A stretch of 64,000 bases of DNA from Microbispora siamensis (GTDB taxonomy: Bacteria > Actinomycetota > Actinomycetes > Streptosporangiales > Streptosporangiaceae): the NCBI RefSeq assembly GCF_016863095.1, contig NZ_BOOF01000043.1, forward strand, positions 35,050 through 99,049, read 5' to 3'. The notes under the pieces are model-generated. The model was not told the origin of the DNA. It made no database searches and worked only from the letters and a program-made list of their open reading frames with translations. Positions 8,879-16,854 of this stretch are shown one piece after another (the first letter of the stretch is position 1; every line of letters begins with the position of its first letter). The position numbers were made by a program, and so were the translations under genes.

Positions 8879-10096
8879 GTGCGTCGCTTCGCCCCCCTGT
8901 CCGTCACCGCCCTGCTCCTGTCGCTCGCGTTCCTGTCGCTTCCTGCGACCGCCGCTCACGCGGCCGCCGCGCCCTGCAAACCGGGCAGCGGCGTCAAGCT
9001 GCGCGGCAAGGACCTCACCAGCGCCACCCTGCCTCCAGACCTGCGGTGCGCCGACCTCACCGGCGCGAAGCTCGACAGGGTGGACCTCACGGGCAAGGAC
9101 CTCACCGGCGCCGTCCTGCGCAAGGCCTCGCTGAAGGAGGCCGACCTCGGCCAGGCGCATCTCGACTACGCCGACCTGCGCGGCGCCGACCTCACCGAGG
9201 CCGACATGGGCCAGATGCGGGCCAAGCGGGCGAACCTGCGCGGGGCGGTCCTCGTCGACGCGGAGGCCGTGCAGGCCGAGTTCCCGCATTCCGACCTGAC
9301 CGGCGCGGTCCTCACCCGGGCCGTGCTCAGCCAGGCCGACCTCACCGACGCCCAACTGGTGGACGCCGACCTGAAGGACGCCACGCTCGGGCAGATCAAG
9401 GGCCGTAAGGCCGACTTCACCCGGGCCAAGCTCGGCGAGGCCAAACTCGGCCAGGCCCACCTGGAGCACGCCGTGCTGAAGGACGCCGATCTGTCCGAGG
9501 CGGAGTTCACCCAGGCCGAACTCGACGGCGCGGACTTCCACGGGGCGAACGTCGACAAGGCCTCCTTCATCCAGGCCGACGACGTGGACCTCACCGGGGC
9601 CCGGGGCACGCCGGTCAACCTCCCCGACGACGCCGTCGCGCCCGGCACCACCGCCGGGGACGAGCCGGCCGGAGACAGGACGACCACGTGGGGGCAGGAC
9701 CTGCCGGGCCGCCCGAAGGGCCCGTCGCCCGCGCTCATCCTCGTCATCGTGTCCGGGCTCGGCCTGAGCCTGACGCTGATCCTCTGGGGCGTCGCGCACC
9801 GGCGCAAGGAGCGGTTCGTGGCCGAGATGGCGGTGGCCAGGCACGCGGCCGAGGAGGACGTGACCCGCTTCGGCGAGGAGATCGACGCTCTCGACTTCGA
9901 GATGAAGATCAACCAGGTCAGCGGCCCGGCGTTCGAGTGGCGCGCGGCACTCGACGCGTACGAGGCGGCCAAGCAGGCGCTGAACGTCGCCCAGACGCCG
10001 TACGACCTGCGGGCGGCCGCCGCGGCGGTCGCACGGGGACGGCAGGCCCTGCACGAGGTCAGGTCACGGCTGTCCGCCACGGGCGGCCACCACTGA
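8879..10096 (+). CDS. pentapeptide-repeat membrane protein with cytoplasmic domain shared with upstream gene
   Basis: The 405-residue protein starts at GTG 8879, seven bases after AGGAGG. It has a signal peptide (about 1-32), then about 20 pentapeptide repeats of the A(D/N)Lxx type (about 45-235), expected to form a right-handed quadrilateral beta-helix outside the cell. A Pro/Gly linker and a membrane segment (about 284-306) follow. The cytoplasmic tail (about 307-400) reads AEEDVTRFGEE ... ALDAYEAAK ... PYDLR ... GRQAL and closely matches the corresponding part of 7272-8684. The repeats often contain Gln/Lys at the centre rather than plain A(D/N)L. The role is unknown; a receptor with an interchangeable outer part is inference. 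Confidence 0.85.
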   Translation: MRRFAPLSVTALLLSLAFLSLPATAAHAAAAPCKPGSGVKLRGKDLTSATLPPDLRCADLTGAKLDRVDLTGKDLTGAVLRKASLKEADLGQAHLDYADLRGADLTEADMGQMRAKRANLRGAVLVDAEAVQAEFPHSDLTGAVLTRAVLSQADLTDAQLVDADLKDATLGQIKGRKADFTRAKLGEAKLGQAHLEHAVLKDADLSEAEFTQAELDGADFHGANVDKASFIQADDVDLTGARGTPVNLPDDAVAPGTTAGDEPAGDRTTTWGQDLPGRPKGPSPALILVIVSGLGLSLTLILWGVAHRRKERFVAEMAVARHAAEEDVTRFGEEIDALDFEMKINQVSGPAFEWRAALDAYEAAKQALNVAQTPYDLRAAAAAVARGRQALHEVRSRLSATGGHH

Positions 10097-10107
10097 CCTC
10101 GGCGAGT

Positions 10108-11136
10108 TCACCGGCGGCCCTGCCCGAAGACGGCGTCGCGGGCGATCGAGAGCGCGGTGGAGACCGCGCCCCTCAGGACGGGGTTGTCCGGGATGCCGCT
10201 CACGCGTACGTGCACGGGGACGGGCGAGACCTCCGCCAGGCGCTCGGCGACCAGGGCCGCCAGCGGGTCGCCGCCCGCCAGGCTGGTGGCGCCGCCGAGG
10301 ACGACGAGGCCGGGGTCGAGCACGGCGACGAGCGTGAAGGCGGCCGTCGCGACCCTGTCCGCGAGGGCCGGGAGGTCCAGCCCGCGTACGGCCTGCGCGC
10401 CCAGCAGGTCGCACACCTTGATGTCGAGCCGGCCGAGGAAGCCGATCTCGCCGGCGCCGCCGGAGGCGCCCCGCCGGAGTCTGCCGTCCAGCACGACGGC
10501 CGCGCCGACGCCGTCGTCCAGCCAGAGCAGGACGAAATCGTCCCGCCCGGCGGCCGCCCCGGTGGCCTGCTCGGCGACGGCGGCCAGGTTGACCTCGTTC
10601 TCCATGACGACCGGCGCGTCGACCAGGGTGCGCAGGGCCGGGAGCAGTCCGGGGCGCCAGGCGGGCTCGGCGTTCCCGGCCGCGAGGTCTCCGGTCTGCG
10701 GGTCGACCATCCCGGGCGCGCCGATCACGACGGCGTGCAGGGGACGTGAGCCGGCCGCCTCGGTGAGCGCCTCCGCGACCAGCGCGGGAAGGTTCTCCCC
10801 GATGGGCCGCGTCGCCTCGCCCACGATGCCCCCGACGATGTCGGCGACCGTCACGTTGACCACGTCACGCCGCACGTCCACCCCGCCCACGAACGCCCGG
10901 TCGGCGACGATGCCGTAGAGCCTGGCGTTGGGGCCGCGCCGGTCGCCTCCGCTCTCCCCTGTGATCCCGATCAGGCCGTTCACCTGGAGGCGTTCGATCA
11001 GGTCCGACACGGTCGGGCGGGACAGGCCGGTGAGCGCGCGCAACTGGGGCGCGGTCAGCGGGCCCCGCTCCAGGAGCAGGTCGAGCGCGAGCCGGTCGTT
11101 GATGGCCCGTGCGAGCTGGGGTGTCGCGGTCTTCAT
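10108..11136 (-). CDS. ROK-family transcriptional regulator
   Basis: The 342-residue protein has an N-terminal winged helix (about 20-60, LTAPQLRALTGLSRPTVSDL) followed by a ROK sugar-kinase-like fold with a GAPGMV segment and a G-A-G-E-I-G loop. The usual ROK zinc motif (H-x9-C-x-C-G-x4-C-x-E) is not present after that loop, so this is a regulator without the normal zinc site. ROK repressors usually sense sugars or sugar phosphates. It is divergent from the MFS gene at 11182, with only 45 bp between the starts, so it probably controls that gene and itself. The next in-frame upstream codons are not starts, which fixes the ATG at 11136. Confidence 0.88.
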   Translation of the reverse strand: MKTATPQLARAINDRLALDLLLERGPLTAPQLRALTGLSRPTVSDLIERLQVNGLIGITGESGGDRRGPNARLYGIVADRAFVGGVDVRRDVVNVTVADIVGGIVGEATRPIGENLPALVAEALTEAAGSRPLHAVVIGAPGMVDPQTGDLAAGNAEPAWRPGLLPALRTLVDAPVVMENEVNLAAVAEQATGAAAGRDDFVLLWLDDGVGAAVVLDGRLRRGASGGAGEIGFLGRLDIKVCDLLGAQAVRGLDLPALADRVATAAFTLVAVLDPGLVVLGGATSLAGGDPLAALVAERLAEVSPVPVHVRVSGIPDNPVLRGAVSTALSIARDAVFGQGRR

Positions 11137-11181
11137 GAAAACCCACTTTTTATCAGGAACCCTACCTGTTAATTTAGCCCC

Positions 11182-12342
11182 ATGCGAGACAGACATCAAC
11201 GGGCCACCGCCGTCGTCTTCGCCGTGCACGGCGCGGTGGCCGGCACCCTCGCCACCCGGATGCCCTGGTTCCAGGACCACTTCGGCCTCGGCACGGCCGC
11301 GCTCGGGCTCGTCCTGCTCTGCCCGCCGATCGGCTCGTTCCTCGCGATGCCGATGACGGCGCGGCTGGCCTACCGCTTCGGAACCAAGGCGACGACCCGC
11401 ACCCTGCTGGCCCTGTGGTGCGCGGCGCTGGCCCTGCCCGTGCTCTCGCCCGGCCCGCTGTGGCTGGTGCCCGCGTTCCTCCTGTACGGCGCCGCGGCCG
11501 GGATGTGCGACCTGGCGATGAACGCCCAGGGCGTGCTCGTGGAACGGCGCCTGGGCCGCTCGGTCATGTCCGGCCTGCACGGCATGTGGAGCGTCGGCAA
11601 CCTGTGCGGCGCGGGTCTCGGGGCCGCGGCGGCGCAGGCGGGCCTGGACGCGCGTGCGCATCTCACCCTCATGGCGGCGGCGCTGATCGCCGTGGGCGCC
11701 GTGGGAAGCCGTGCGCTCCTGGACGACGTGCCCGCGCCGGACGAGAAGCCGCCGTCCCGCTTCACGGTGCCGCCGAGGGCCGTCCTGCTGATCGGCCTGA
11801 TCGGCTTCTTCGCCACCTTCGCGGAGCGGGCCAGCGGCCAGTGGGCGGCGATCTACCTCAAGGACGTGACCGGGGCGGGCGCGGGCCTCGCCGCGGCGGG
11901 CTTCACCGTGTTCACCGCGTGCATGGTCACGGTGCGGCTCGCCGGAGACTTCGTGGTGCGCAGGCTCGGGCCGGTCGCGACGGTGCGCGCGGGGGCCGTC
12001 ACGGCCGTGCTCGGCGGCGTGATGGTGGTCGCGTTCCGGACTCCCGCGCCCGTGATCGCCGGGTTCGCGTTGTTCGGCGCCGGTGTCGCCGTCGTCGTGC
12101 CGCTGGTGTTCGCGGCGGCGGGCCAGGCCGCCCGTACGCCGGCCGAGGGCGTCGCGGGGGTCGCGACGATCACCTGGATGTCGGGGCTGGTGGCGCCTTC
12201 CGTCATCGGCTGGCTGGCCGGCACGTTCGCCTTCCCGTTCGCGTTCGCCCTGGTGACGTGCATGGTCGCGGCGATGATCCGGCCGGCGCGCGCGCTGCGC
12301 CCACGCGCCGCCGTCCGCGTACCGGTCGCCGCGGCTGACTGA
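11182..12342 (+). CDS. MFS transporter
   Basis: The 386-residue integral membrane protein has about 12 hydrophobic segments and lacks large soluble domains, typical of the FucP/YbjJ-like MFS branch. It starts with R-H-Q-R-A-T-A-V-V-F and carries an amphipathic loop around 175-190 between the two six-helix halves. It is divergent from a ROK regulator, which makes sugar transport or efflux the best guess. No Shine-Dalgarno motif precedes the ATG and an A/T-rich hexamer (TTAATT) lies about ten bases upstream, so the transcript may be leaderless. Confidence 0.85.
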   Translation: MRDRHQRATAVVFAVHGAVAGTLATRMPWFQDHFGLGTAALGLVLLCPPIGSFLAMPMTARLAYRFGTKATTRTLLALWCAALALPVLSPGPLWLVPAFLLYGAAAGMCDLAMNAQGVLVERRLGRSVMSGLHGMWSVGNLCGAGLGAAAAQAGLDARAHLTLMAAALIAVGAVGSRALLDDVPAPDEKPPSRFTVPPRAVLLIGLIGFFATFAERASGQWAAIYLKDVTGAGAGLAAAGFTVFTACMVTVRLAGDFVVRRLGPVATVRAGAVTAVLGGVMVVAFRTPAPVIAGFALFGAGVAVVVPLVFAAAGQAARTPAEGVAGVATITWMSGLVAPSVIGWLAGTFAFPFAFALVTCMVAAMIRPARALRPRAAVRVPVAAAD

Positions 12343-12352
12343 GGTCCGGCCG

Positions 12353-13753
12353 TCAGATGCCGGCGGTCAGCGGGGACATGAGGCGGCGGGCGGCCTCGGT
12401 GATCGAGCCCGACAGCGACGGGTAGACGGCGAAGGTGTGGGCGAGCTGGTCCACGGTCAGGCGGTGCTGCACGGCCACCGACACGGCCAGGATCAGCTCC
12501 GACGCGCGCGGGGCGACCACGACGCCGCCGAGCACGATGCCGGTGTTCGGACGGCAGAACAGCTTCACGAAACCGTCGTTGAAGCCCTGCATCTTGGCCC
12601 GGGCGTTGGTCGCGAGAGGCAGCTTGACGACGTTGGCCTCGATCTCGCCCGCCTCGATCTGCCGCTGCGACACGCCCACGGCGGCGATCTCCGGGTCGGT
12701 GAAGATGTTGGCGGCGACGGTGGCCAGCCGGATCGGCTGCACGGCCTCGCCGAGCGCGTGCCAGACGGCGATCCTGCCCTGCATGGCGGCGACCGAGGCG
12801 AGCATCAGGACGCCGGTGCAGTCTCCCGCGGCGTACACGCCCGGCGCGGAGGTCCTCGACACCTTGTCGACCTCGATGAAGCCGTTGCGGTCGAGCCGCA
12901 CGCCGTTGTCCTCAAGCCCGAGCCCCGAGGTGTTGGGCACCATGCCGACCGTCATGAGGCAGTGGCTGCCCTCGGCGGTGCGGCCGTCCTCCAGGGTCAC
13001 GACGACGCCGTGCTCGGTGCGCTTGACCGAGGCGGCACGCGAGCGGCCCATGACGTTCATGCCGCGGCGCCGGTAGACCTCCTCGAGCACCTCGGCCGCG
13101 TCGGCGTCCTCGTTGGGCATCATCCGGTCGCGCGAGGAGACCAGCGTGACCTCCGACCCGAGCGACCGGTAGGCGCCGGCGAACTCGGCGCCGGTGACGC
13201 CGGAGCCGACCACGATCAGGTGCTCGGGCAGCTCCTCCAGGTCGTACAGCTCCCGCCAGCTGAGGATGCGCTCGCCGTCGGGCTCCGCACCGGGCAGCAC
13301 GCGAGGGTGGGCGCCGGTCGCCACGATGACCACGTCGGCCCGGATCGTACGGTCCCCCGCGCGCACCACCTGGGGGTCGACCAGGCGGCCCCGGGCGCGG
13401 ATGACCTCGACGCCCTCGGCGGCCAGCCGGGCGGCGATGTCGTTCGACTGCGCCAGCGCGAGTTCCTTGACGCGCTTGTTCACGTCGATCATGTCCACGG
13501 CGACGCCGCCGGCGTCGTGGTCAGGGCCGCCGTCGAAGCGGACCCCGAGAGACGACGCGTCGAGAAGCGCCTGCTTGCGGACGGAGGAGGCGATCAGGGT
13601 CTTGGACGGCACGCAGTCGGTGAGCACGCACGCCCCGCCGGGCCCTTCCTCCTCCACGACGGTGACTTGGGCGCCCAGTTGCGCGGCGACCAGGGCCGCC
13701 TCGTATCCGCCGGGGCCACCACCGATGATCACGATCCTTGTCACATGCTCCAT
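12353..13753 (-). CDS. LpdA-like NAD(P)H-quinone dehydrogenase
   Basis: The 466-residue flavoprotein belongs to the pyridine nucleotide-disulfide oxidoreductases. It has an FAD-binding GGGPGGYEAA near the N-terminus, a C-x4-C pair (CVLTDC), a second Rossmann GxGxxGxE (VGSGVTGAEFA), an FAD-contact region (YAAGDCTG) and a dimerisation domain. The C-terminal His-x4-Glu pair of true dihydrolipoamide dehydrogenases is replaced by a VYPSLSGS stretch, as in the M. tuberculosis LpdA (Rv3303c) group of quinone reductases. The start at ATG 13753 (MEHVTRIVIIGG) gives the usual length. It is convergent with the MFS gene and divergent from the cyclotransferase-like gene. Confidence 0.9.
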   Translation of the reverse strand: MEHVTRIVIIGGGPGGYEAALVAAQLGAQVTVVEEEGPGGACVLTDCVPSKTLIASSVRKQALLDASSLGVRFDGGPDHDAGGVAVDMIDVNKRVKELALAQSNDIAARLAAEGVEVIRARGRLVDPQVVRAGDRTIRADVVIVATGAHPRVLPGAEPDGERILSWRELYDLEELPEHLIVVGSGVTGAEFAGAYRSLGSEVTLVSSRDRMMPNEDADAAEVLEEVYRRRGMNVMGRSRAASVKRTEHGVVVTLEDGRTAEGSHCLMTVGMVPNTSGLGLEDNGVRLDRNGFIEVDKVSRTSAPGVYAAGDCTGVLMLASVAAMQGRIAVWHALGEAVQPIRLATVAANIFTDPEIAAVGVSQRQIEAGEIEANVVKLPLATNARAKMQGFNDGFVKLFCRPNTGIVLGGVVVAPRASELILAVSVAVQHRLTVDQLAHTFAVYPSLSGSITEAARRLMSPLTAGI

Positions 13754-13870
13754 TGTCCCGCATCCTGGCTTCGTATTCCCGGCGAGGTGCGCGTAACGGG
13801 CCAACTACGCGGATTTCTTTCGCCACACCTCCGTGCGCGCGCTACCCGTCCAACTTTCGGGATCTTGGTT

Positions 13871-13876
13871 TAGGCT
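13871..13876 (+). promoter_or_regulatory. probable -10 element of a leaderless gene
   Basis: TAGGCT ends eight bases before GTG 13885, with no Shine-Dalgarno sequence between. That spacing puts the transcription start at or next to the start codon, the normal layout of leaderless actinobacterial genes. Confidence 0.45.
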
Positions 13877-13884
13877 TGTGTGCC

Positions 13885-14337
13885 GTGCCTGTTTACGCGG
13901 CCTACGGCAGCAACATGGACCCCAAGCAGATGGCGGAGTGGGCGCCCCACTCGCCCATGCGAGGAACGGGCTGGCTCCCGGGCTGGCGGCTCACCTTCGG
14001 CGGCGAGGACGTCAGCTGGGAGGGCGCTCTCGCCACGATAGTCGAGGACGCCGACGAGCAGGTATTCGTCGTCCTGTACGACGTGCCGGAGTGGGACGAG
14101 GCGTCCCTCGACCGCTGGATGGCCACCGACCTCGGCCTCTACCGCAAGCTCCGGCTCCGCGTCGCGACGCTGGAGGGGGATGTGCTCGCCTGGTCGTACG
14201 TGCTGAACTCCTACGAGGGCGGGCTGCCCTCGGCGCGATACATCGGCATCCTGGCCGACGCCGCGGAGAAGGCGGGCGCGCCCGACGACTACGTCGCGTG
14301 GCTGCGCACCCGCCCGTGTAAGAAGCTCGGCGACTGA
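13885..14337 (+). CDS. gamma-glutamylcyclotransferase-like protein
   Basis: The 150-residue protein has the GGCT/AIG2-like beginning (VYAAYGSNMDPKQM) and a conserved VLYDVPEWDEASLDRW segment. The YGSN loop binds the substrate in this fold. The family releases 5-oxoproline from gamma-glutamyl compounds, but the substrate cannot be told from sequence. Tyr-Val-Leu-Asn and Gly-Leu-Pro-Ser-Ala-Arg-Tyr near the C-terminus are typical of this actinobacterial subgroup. It appears to be leaderless. Its position between LpdA and PNP follows the layout of related actinomycetes. Confidence 0.8.
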   Translation: MPVYAAYGSNMDPKQMAEWAPHSPMRGTGWLPGWRLTFGGEDVSWEGALATIVEDADEQVFVVLYDVPEWDEASLDRWMATDLGLYRKLRLRVATLEGDVLAWSYVLNSYEGGLPSARYIGILADAAEKAGAPDDYVAWLRTRPCKKLGD

Positions 14338-14376
14338 CACGGGCCCGGCACTTATCGGCCGGGTTCATGCTCTTCT

Positions 14377-14382
14377 GTACCC
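14377..14382 (+). promoter_or_regulatory. probable -10 element of leaderless PNP gene
   Basis: TACCCT lies eight bases before GTG 14391 and no ribosome-binding sequence separates them. This predicts a leaderless mRNA for the PNP-phosphohexomutase pair. Confidence 0.45.
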
Positions 14383-14390
14383 TCAGCAAA

Positions 14391-15188
14391 GTGACCCCAT
14401 ATGACCTGGCGGCCGAGGCCGCGACCACGCTGAGGAACCTCACCGGCATCCCTTCCTTCGACGTCGCCCTCGTCATGGGCTCGGGCTGGGTCCCGGCCGC
14501 GGACGCGATCGGCGAGACGGTCGCCGAACTCGCGGTGACGAAACTGCCGGGGTTCTCCCCTCCCGCGGTCGCCGGTCACGCGGGCACGGTGCGCGCGGTG
14601 CGCACCTCCGCCGGGCTCAACGCCCTGATCTTCCTCGGCCGTACGCACCTGTACGAGGGCCGCGGGGTGGAGCCGGTGGTCCACGGGGTGCGCACGGCCG
14701 TCGCGGCCGGGGTGCGCACGGTGGTGCTGACCAACGCGGCGGGCGGGCTGCGCCCGGAGACCCAGAAGGTCGGCGACCCCGTCCTGATCAGCGACCACAT
14801 CAACCTCACGGGCGACAACCCGCTCACGGGCGCGACGTTCATCGACCTCACCGAGGTGTATTCCAAGCGCCTGCGCGACCTCGCGCGCGCGGTGGACCCC
14901 ACGCTGGCCGAGGGCGTGTACGTCGCCTTCCGCGGCCCGACGTACGAGACGCCCGCGGAGATCCGCATGCTGCGCACGCTCGGCGGCGACCTGGTGGGCA
15001 TGTCCACCGTGCTGGAGGCGATCGCCGCCCGGGAGGCCGGGGCCGAGGTGCTCGGGATCTCCCTGGTCACCAACCCCGGGGCGGGCCTGGTGGGCGAGCC
15101 GCTCAACCACGAGGAGGTCCTGGAGGTCGGCCGGGCCACGGCCGCCCGCATGGGCGTCCTGCTCGCCCAGGTCGTCGACAAGCTGTAG
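14391..15188 (+). CDS. purine nucleoside phosphorylase, trimeric type
   Basis: The 265-residue enzyme splits purine (deoxy)nucleosides with phosphate, giving the free base and (deoxy)ribose 1-phosphate. Family marks are the phosphate loop LVMGSGW, GRTHLYEG, TNAAGGL, the GPTYETPAEIR loop, GDLVGMSTV and the base-binding TNPGAG. The family is the trimeric class I PNP; the M. tuberculosis orthologue is annotated deoD (Rv3307) although it is not of the hexameric E. coli DeoD type. The next gene starts eight bases after its stop, so the two are co-transcribed. Confidence 0.95.
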   Translation: MTPYDLAAEAATTLRNLTGIPSFDVALVMGSGWVPAADAIGETVAELAVTKLPGFSPPAVAGHAGTVRAVRTSAGLNALIFLGRTHLYEGRGVEPVVHGVRTAVAAGVRTVVLTNAAGGLRPETQKVGDPVLISDHINLTGDNPLTGATFIDLTEVYSKRLRDLARAVDPTLAEGVYVAFRGPTYETPAEIRMLRTLGGDLVGMSTVLEAIAAREAGAEVLGISLVTNPGAGLVGEPLNHEEVLEVGRATAARMGVLLAQVVDKL

Positions 15189-15196
15189 GGAGCACC

Positions 15197-16849
15197 ATGA
15201 CCGACTTCGTACGGCTCGCCCGGGAATGGCGTGACCAGGACCCCGACCCCGAGACGCGGGCGGAGCTCGACGCGCTCCTGGAGCGCAGCGGGGAACACGG
15301 GCGTGGTGATCTGGCCGCGCTGGAGGACCGCTTCGGCGCGAAGCTGGAGTTCGGCACGGCGGGCCTGCGCGGCGCGCTCGGAGCCGGGCCCAACCGGATG
15401 AACCGGGTCACGGTGATGCGGGCGGCCGCCGGGCTGGCCCGCGTCCTCGGGCCGGGACGCCACGTGGTGATCGGCTACGACGCGCGGCACAAGTCCGACG
15501 TGTTCGCCGCCGACACGGCCCGCGTGCTGACCGGGGCGGGCCTGCGCGCCTCGGTCATGGCCGCCAAGTGGCCCACCCCTGTCCTGGCGTTCGCCGTGCG
15601 CCACCTGGGCGCGGACGCGGGCGTCATGGTCACCGCCTCGCACAACCCGCCCCAGGACAACGGCTACAAGGTCTACTGGGGCGACGGCGCGCAGATCGTG
15701 CCGCCGATCGACCAGGAGATCTCGGCCGCCATCGACGCGGTCGGGCGGGTGGACGCGCTGCCGCTCGGCGAGGACTGGCAGACCCTCGGCCACGACGACA
15801 TCCTCGTGCCGTATCTGCGGGCCCTGGCCGCGCTCCCGATCGGCGACGCCCGCGAGATCGCGGTCGCGTACACGCCGCTGCACGGCGTCGGCGGCGCGAC
15901 CGTGTCCGAGGCGTTCCGCGTGGCGGGCTTCGAGGTGCCGGTCATGGTGAGCCGGCAGGCGATGCCCGACCCGGACTTCCCCACCGTGGCGTTCCCCAAC
16001 CCGGAGGAACCGGGCGCCATGGACCTCGCGCTCGAACTCGCCGCCGCGACCCGCGCCGACCTGGTGATCGCCAACGACCCGGACGCGGACCGGTGCGCGG
16101 TGGGCGCCCCGCTGCCGGGCGGCGGCTACCGCATGCTGACCGGCGACGAGGTGGGCGGCCTGCTGGCCGAGCACGTGCTGCGGCACACCTCGGGCGCCGA
16201 CCGGCTGGTCGCCACCTCGATCGTGTCGTCGTCGCTGCTCGCCAAGATCGCCGCCGACCACGGCGTGCGGCACGCCGAGACCCTCACCGGCTTCAAGTGG
16301 ATCATGAAGACGGGCCCGGGGCTGGTCTTCGGCTACGAGGAGGCTCTGGGCTACAGCGTGGGGTCGGACGCCGGCCTGCCGGTCCACGACAAGGACGGCG
16401 TGGGGGCCGCCCTCACCGTGGCCGGGATGGCCGCCGCGGCCAAGCGGGACGGCAGGTCGCTGCTCGACCTGCTGGACGACCAGGCCCGCCGCTACGGCCT
16501 CCACGCGACCACCCAGCTCTCCGTCCGGGTCGAGGACCTGTCGCTGATCGCGAAGGCCATCGAGCGCCTGCGTACGCACCCGCCGGTGCAACTGGCGGGC
16601 CGGGCGGTGGAGTCGGCCGAGGACCTGTCCCAGGGGGTGGCGGGGCTGCCGCCGACCGAGGGCCTGCGCTACCGCCTGTCCGGCGACGCCCGGGTCGTCG
16701 TACGGCCCAGCGGCACCGAGCCCAAGCTCAAGTGCTACCTGGAGGTCGTCGTGCCGGTCGAGGGCGACGACGTCGCGCCCGCTCGCGCCCGGGCCGCGCA
16801 GAACCTGGAGGACCTGAAGAAGGACCTGGCCGTCGCCCTCGGGCTCTGA
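15197..16849 (+). CDS. phosphohexomutase (phosphomannomutase/phosphoglucomutase, PmmB-like)
   Basis: The 550-residue enzyme belongs to the alpha-D-phosphohexomutases. It carries the early FGTAGLRG motif, the phosphoserine loop TASHNPPQDNG, the metal loop NDPDADRCAV, the sugar-specificity loop GYEEALGYSVG and the C-terminal phosphate-binding RPSGTEPKLK. RBS GGGAG precedes ATG 15197. It follows PNP by eight bases, as M. tuberculosis pmmB follows deoD. That context suggests isomerising sugar 1-phosphates from nucleoside breakdown (a phosphopentomutase-like role) as well as hexose phosphates; the specificity is inference. Confidence 0.92.
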   Translation: MTDFVRLAREWRDQDPDPETRAELDALLERSGEHGRGDLAALEDRFGAKLEFGTAGLRGALGAGPNRMNRVTVMRAAAGLARVLGPGRHVVIGYDARHKSDVFAADTARVLTGAGLRASVMAAKWPTPVLAFAVRHLGADAGVMVTASHNPPQDNGYKVYWGDGAQIVPPIDQEISAAIDAVGRVDALPLGEDWQTLGHDDILVPYLRALAALPIGDAREIAVAYTPLHGVGGATVSEAFRVAGFEVPVMVSRQAMPDPDFPTVAFPNPEEPGAMDLALELAAATRADLVIANDPDADRCAVGAPLPGGGYRMLTGDEVGGLLAEHVLRHTSGADRLVATSIVSSSLLAKIAADHGVRHAETLTGFKWIMKTGPGLVFGYEEALGYSVGSDAGLPVHDKDGVGAALTVAGMAAAAKRDGRSLLDLLDDQARRYGLHATTQLSVRVEDLSLIAKAIERLRTHPPVQLAGRAVESAEDLSQGVAGLPPTEGLRYRLSGDARVVVRPSGTEPKLKCYLEVVVPVEGDDVAPARARAAQNLEDLKKDLAVALGL

Positions 16850-16854
16850 GCCGC

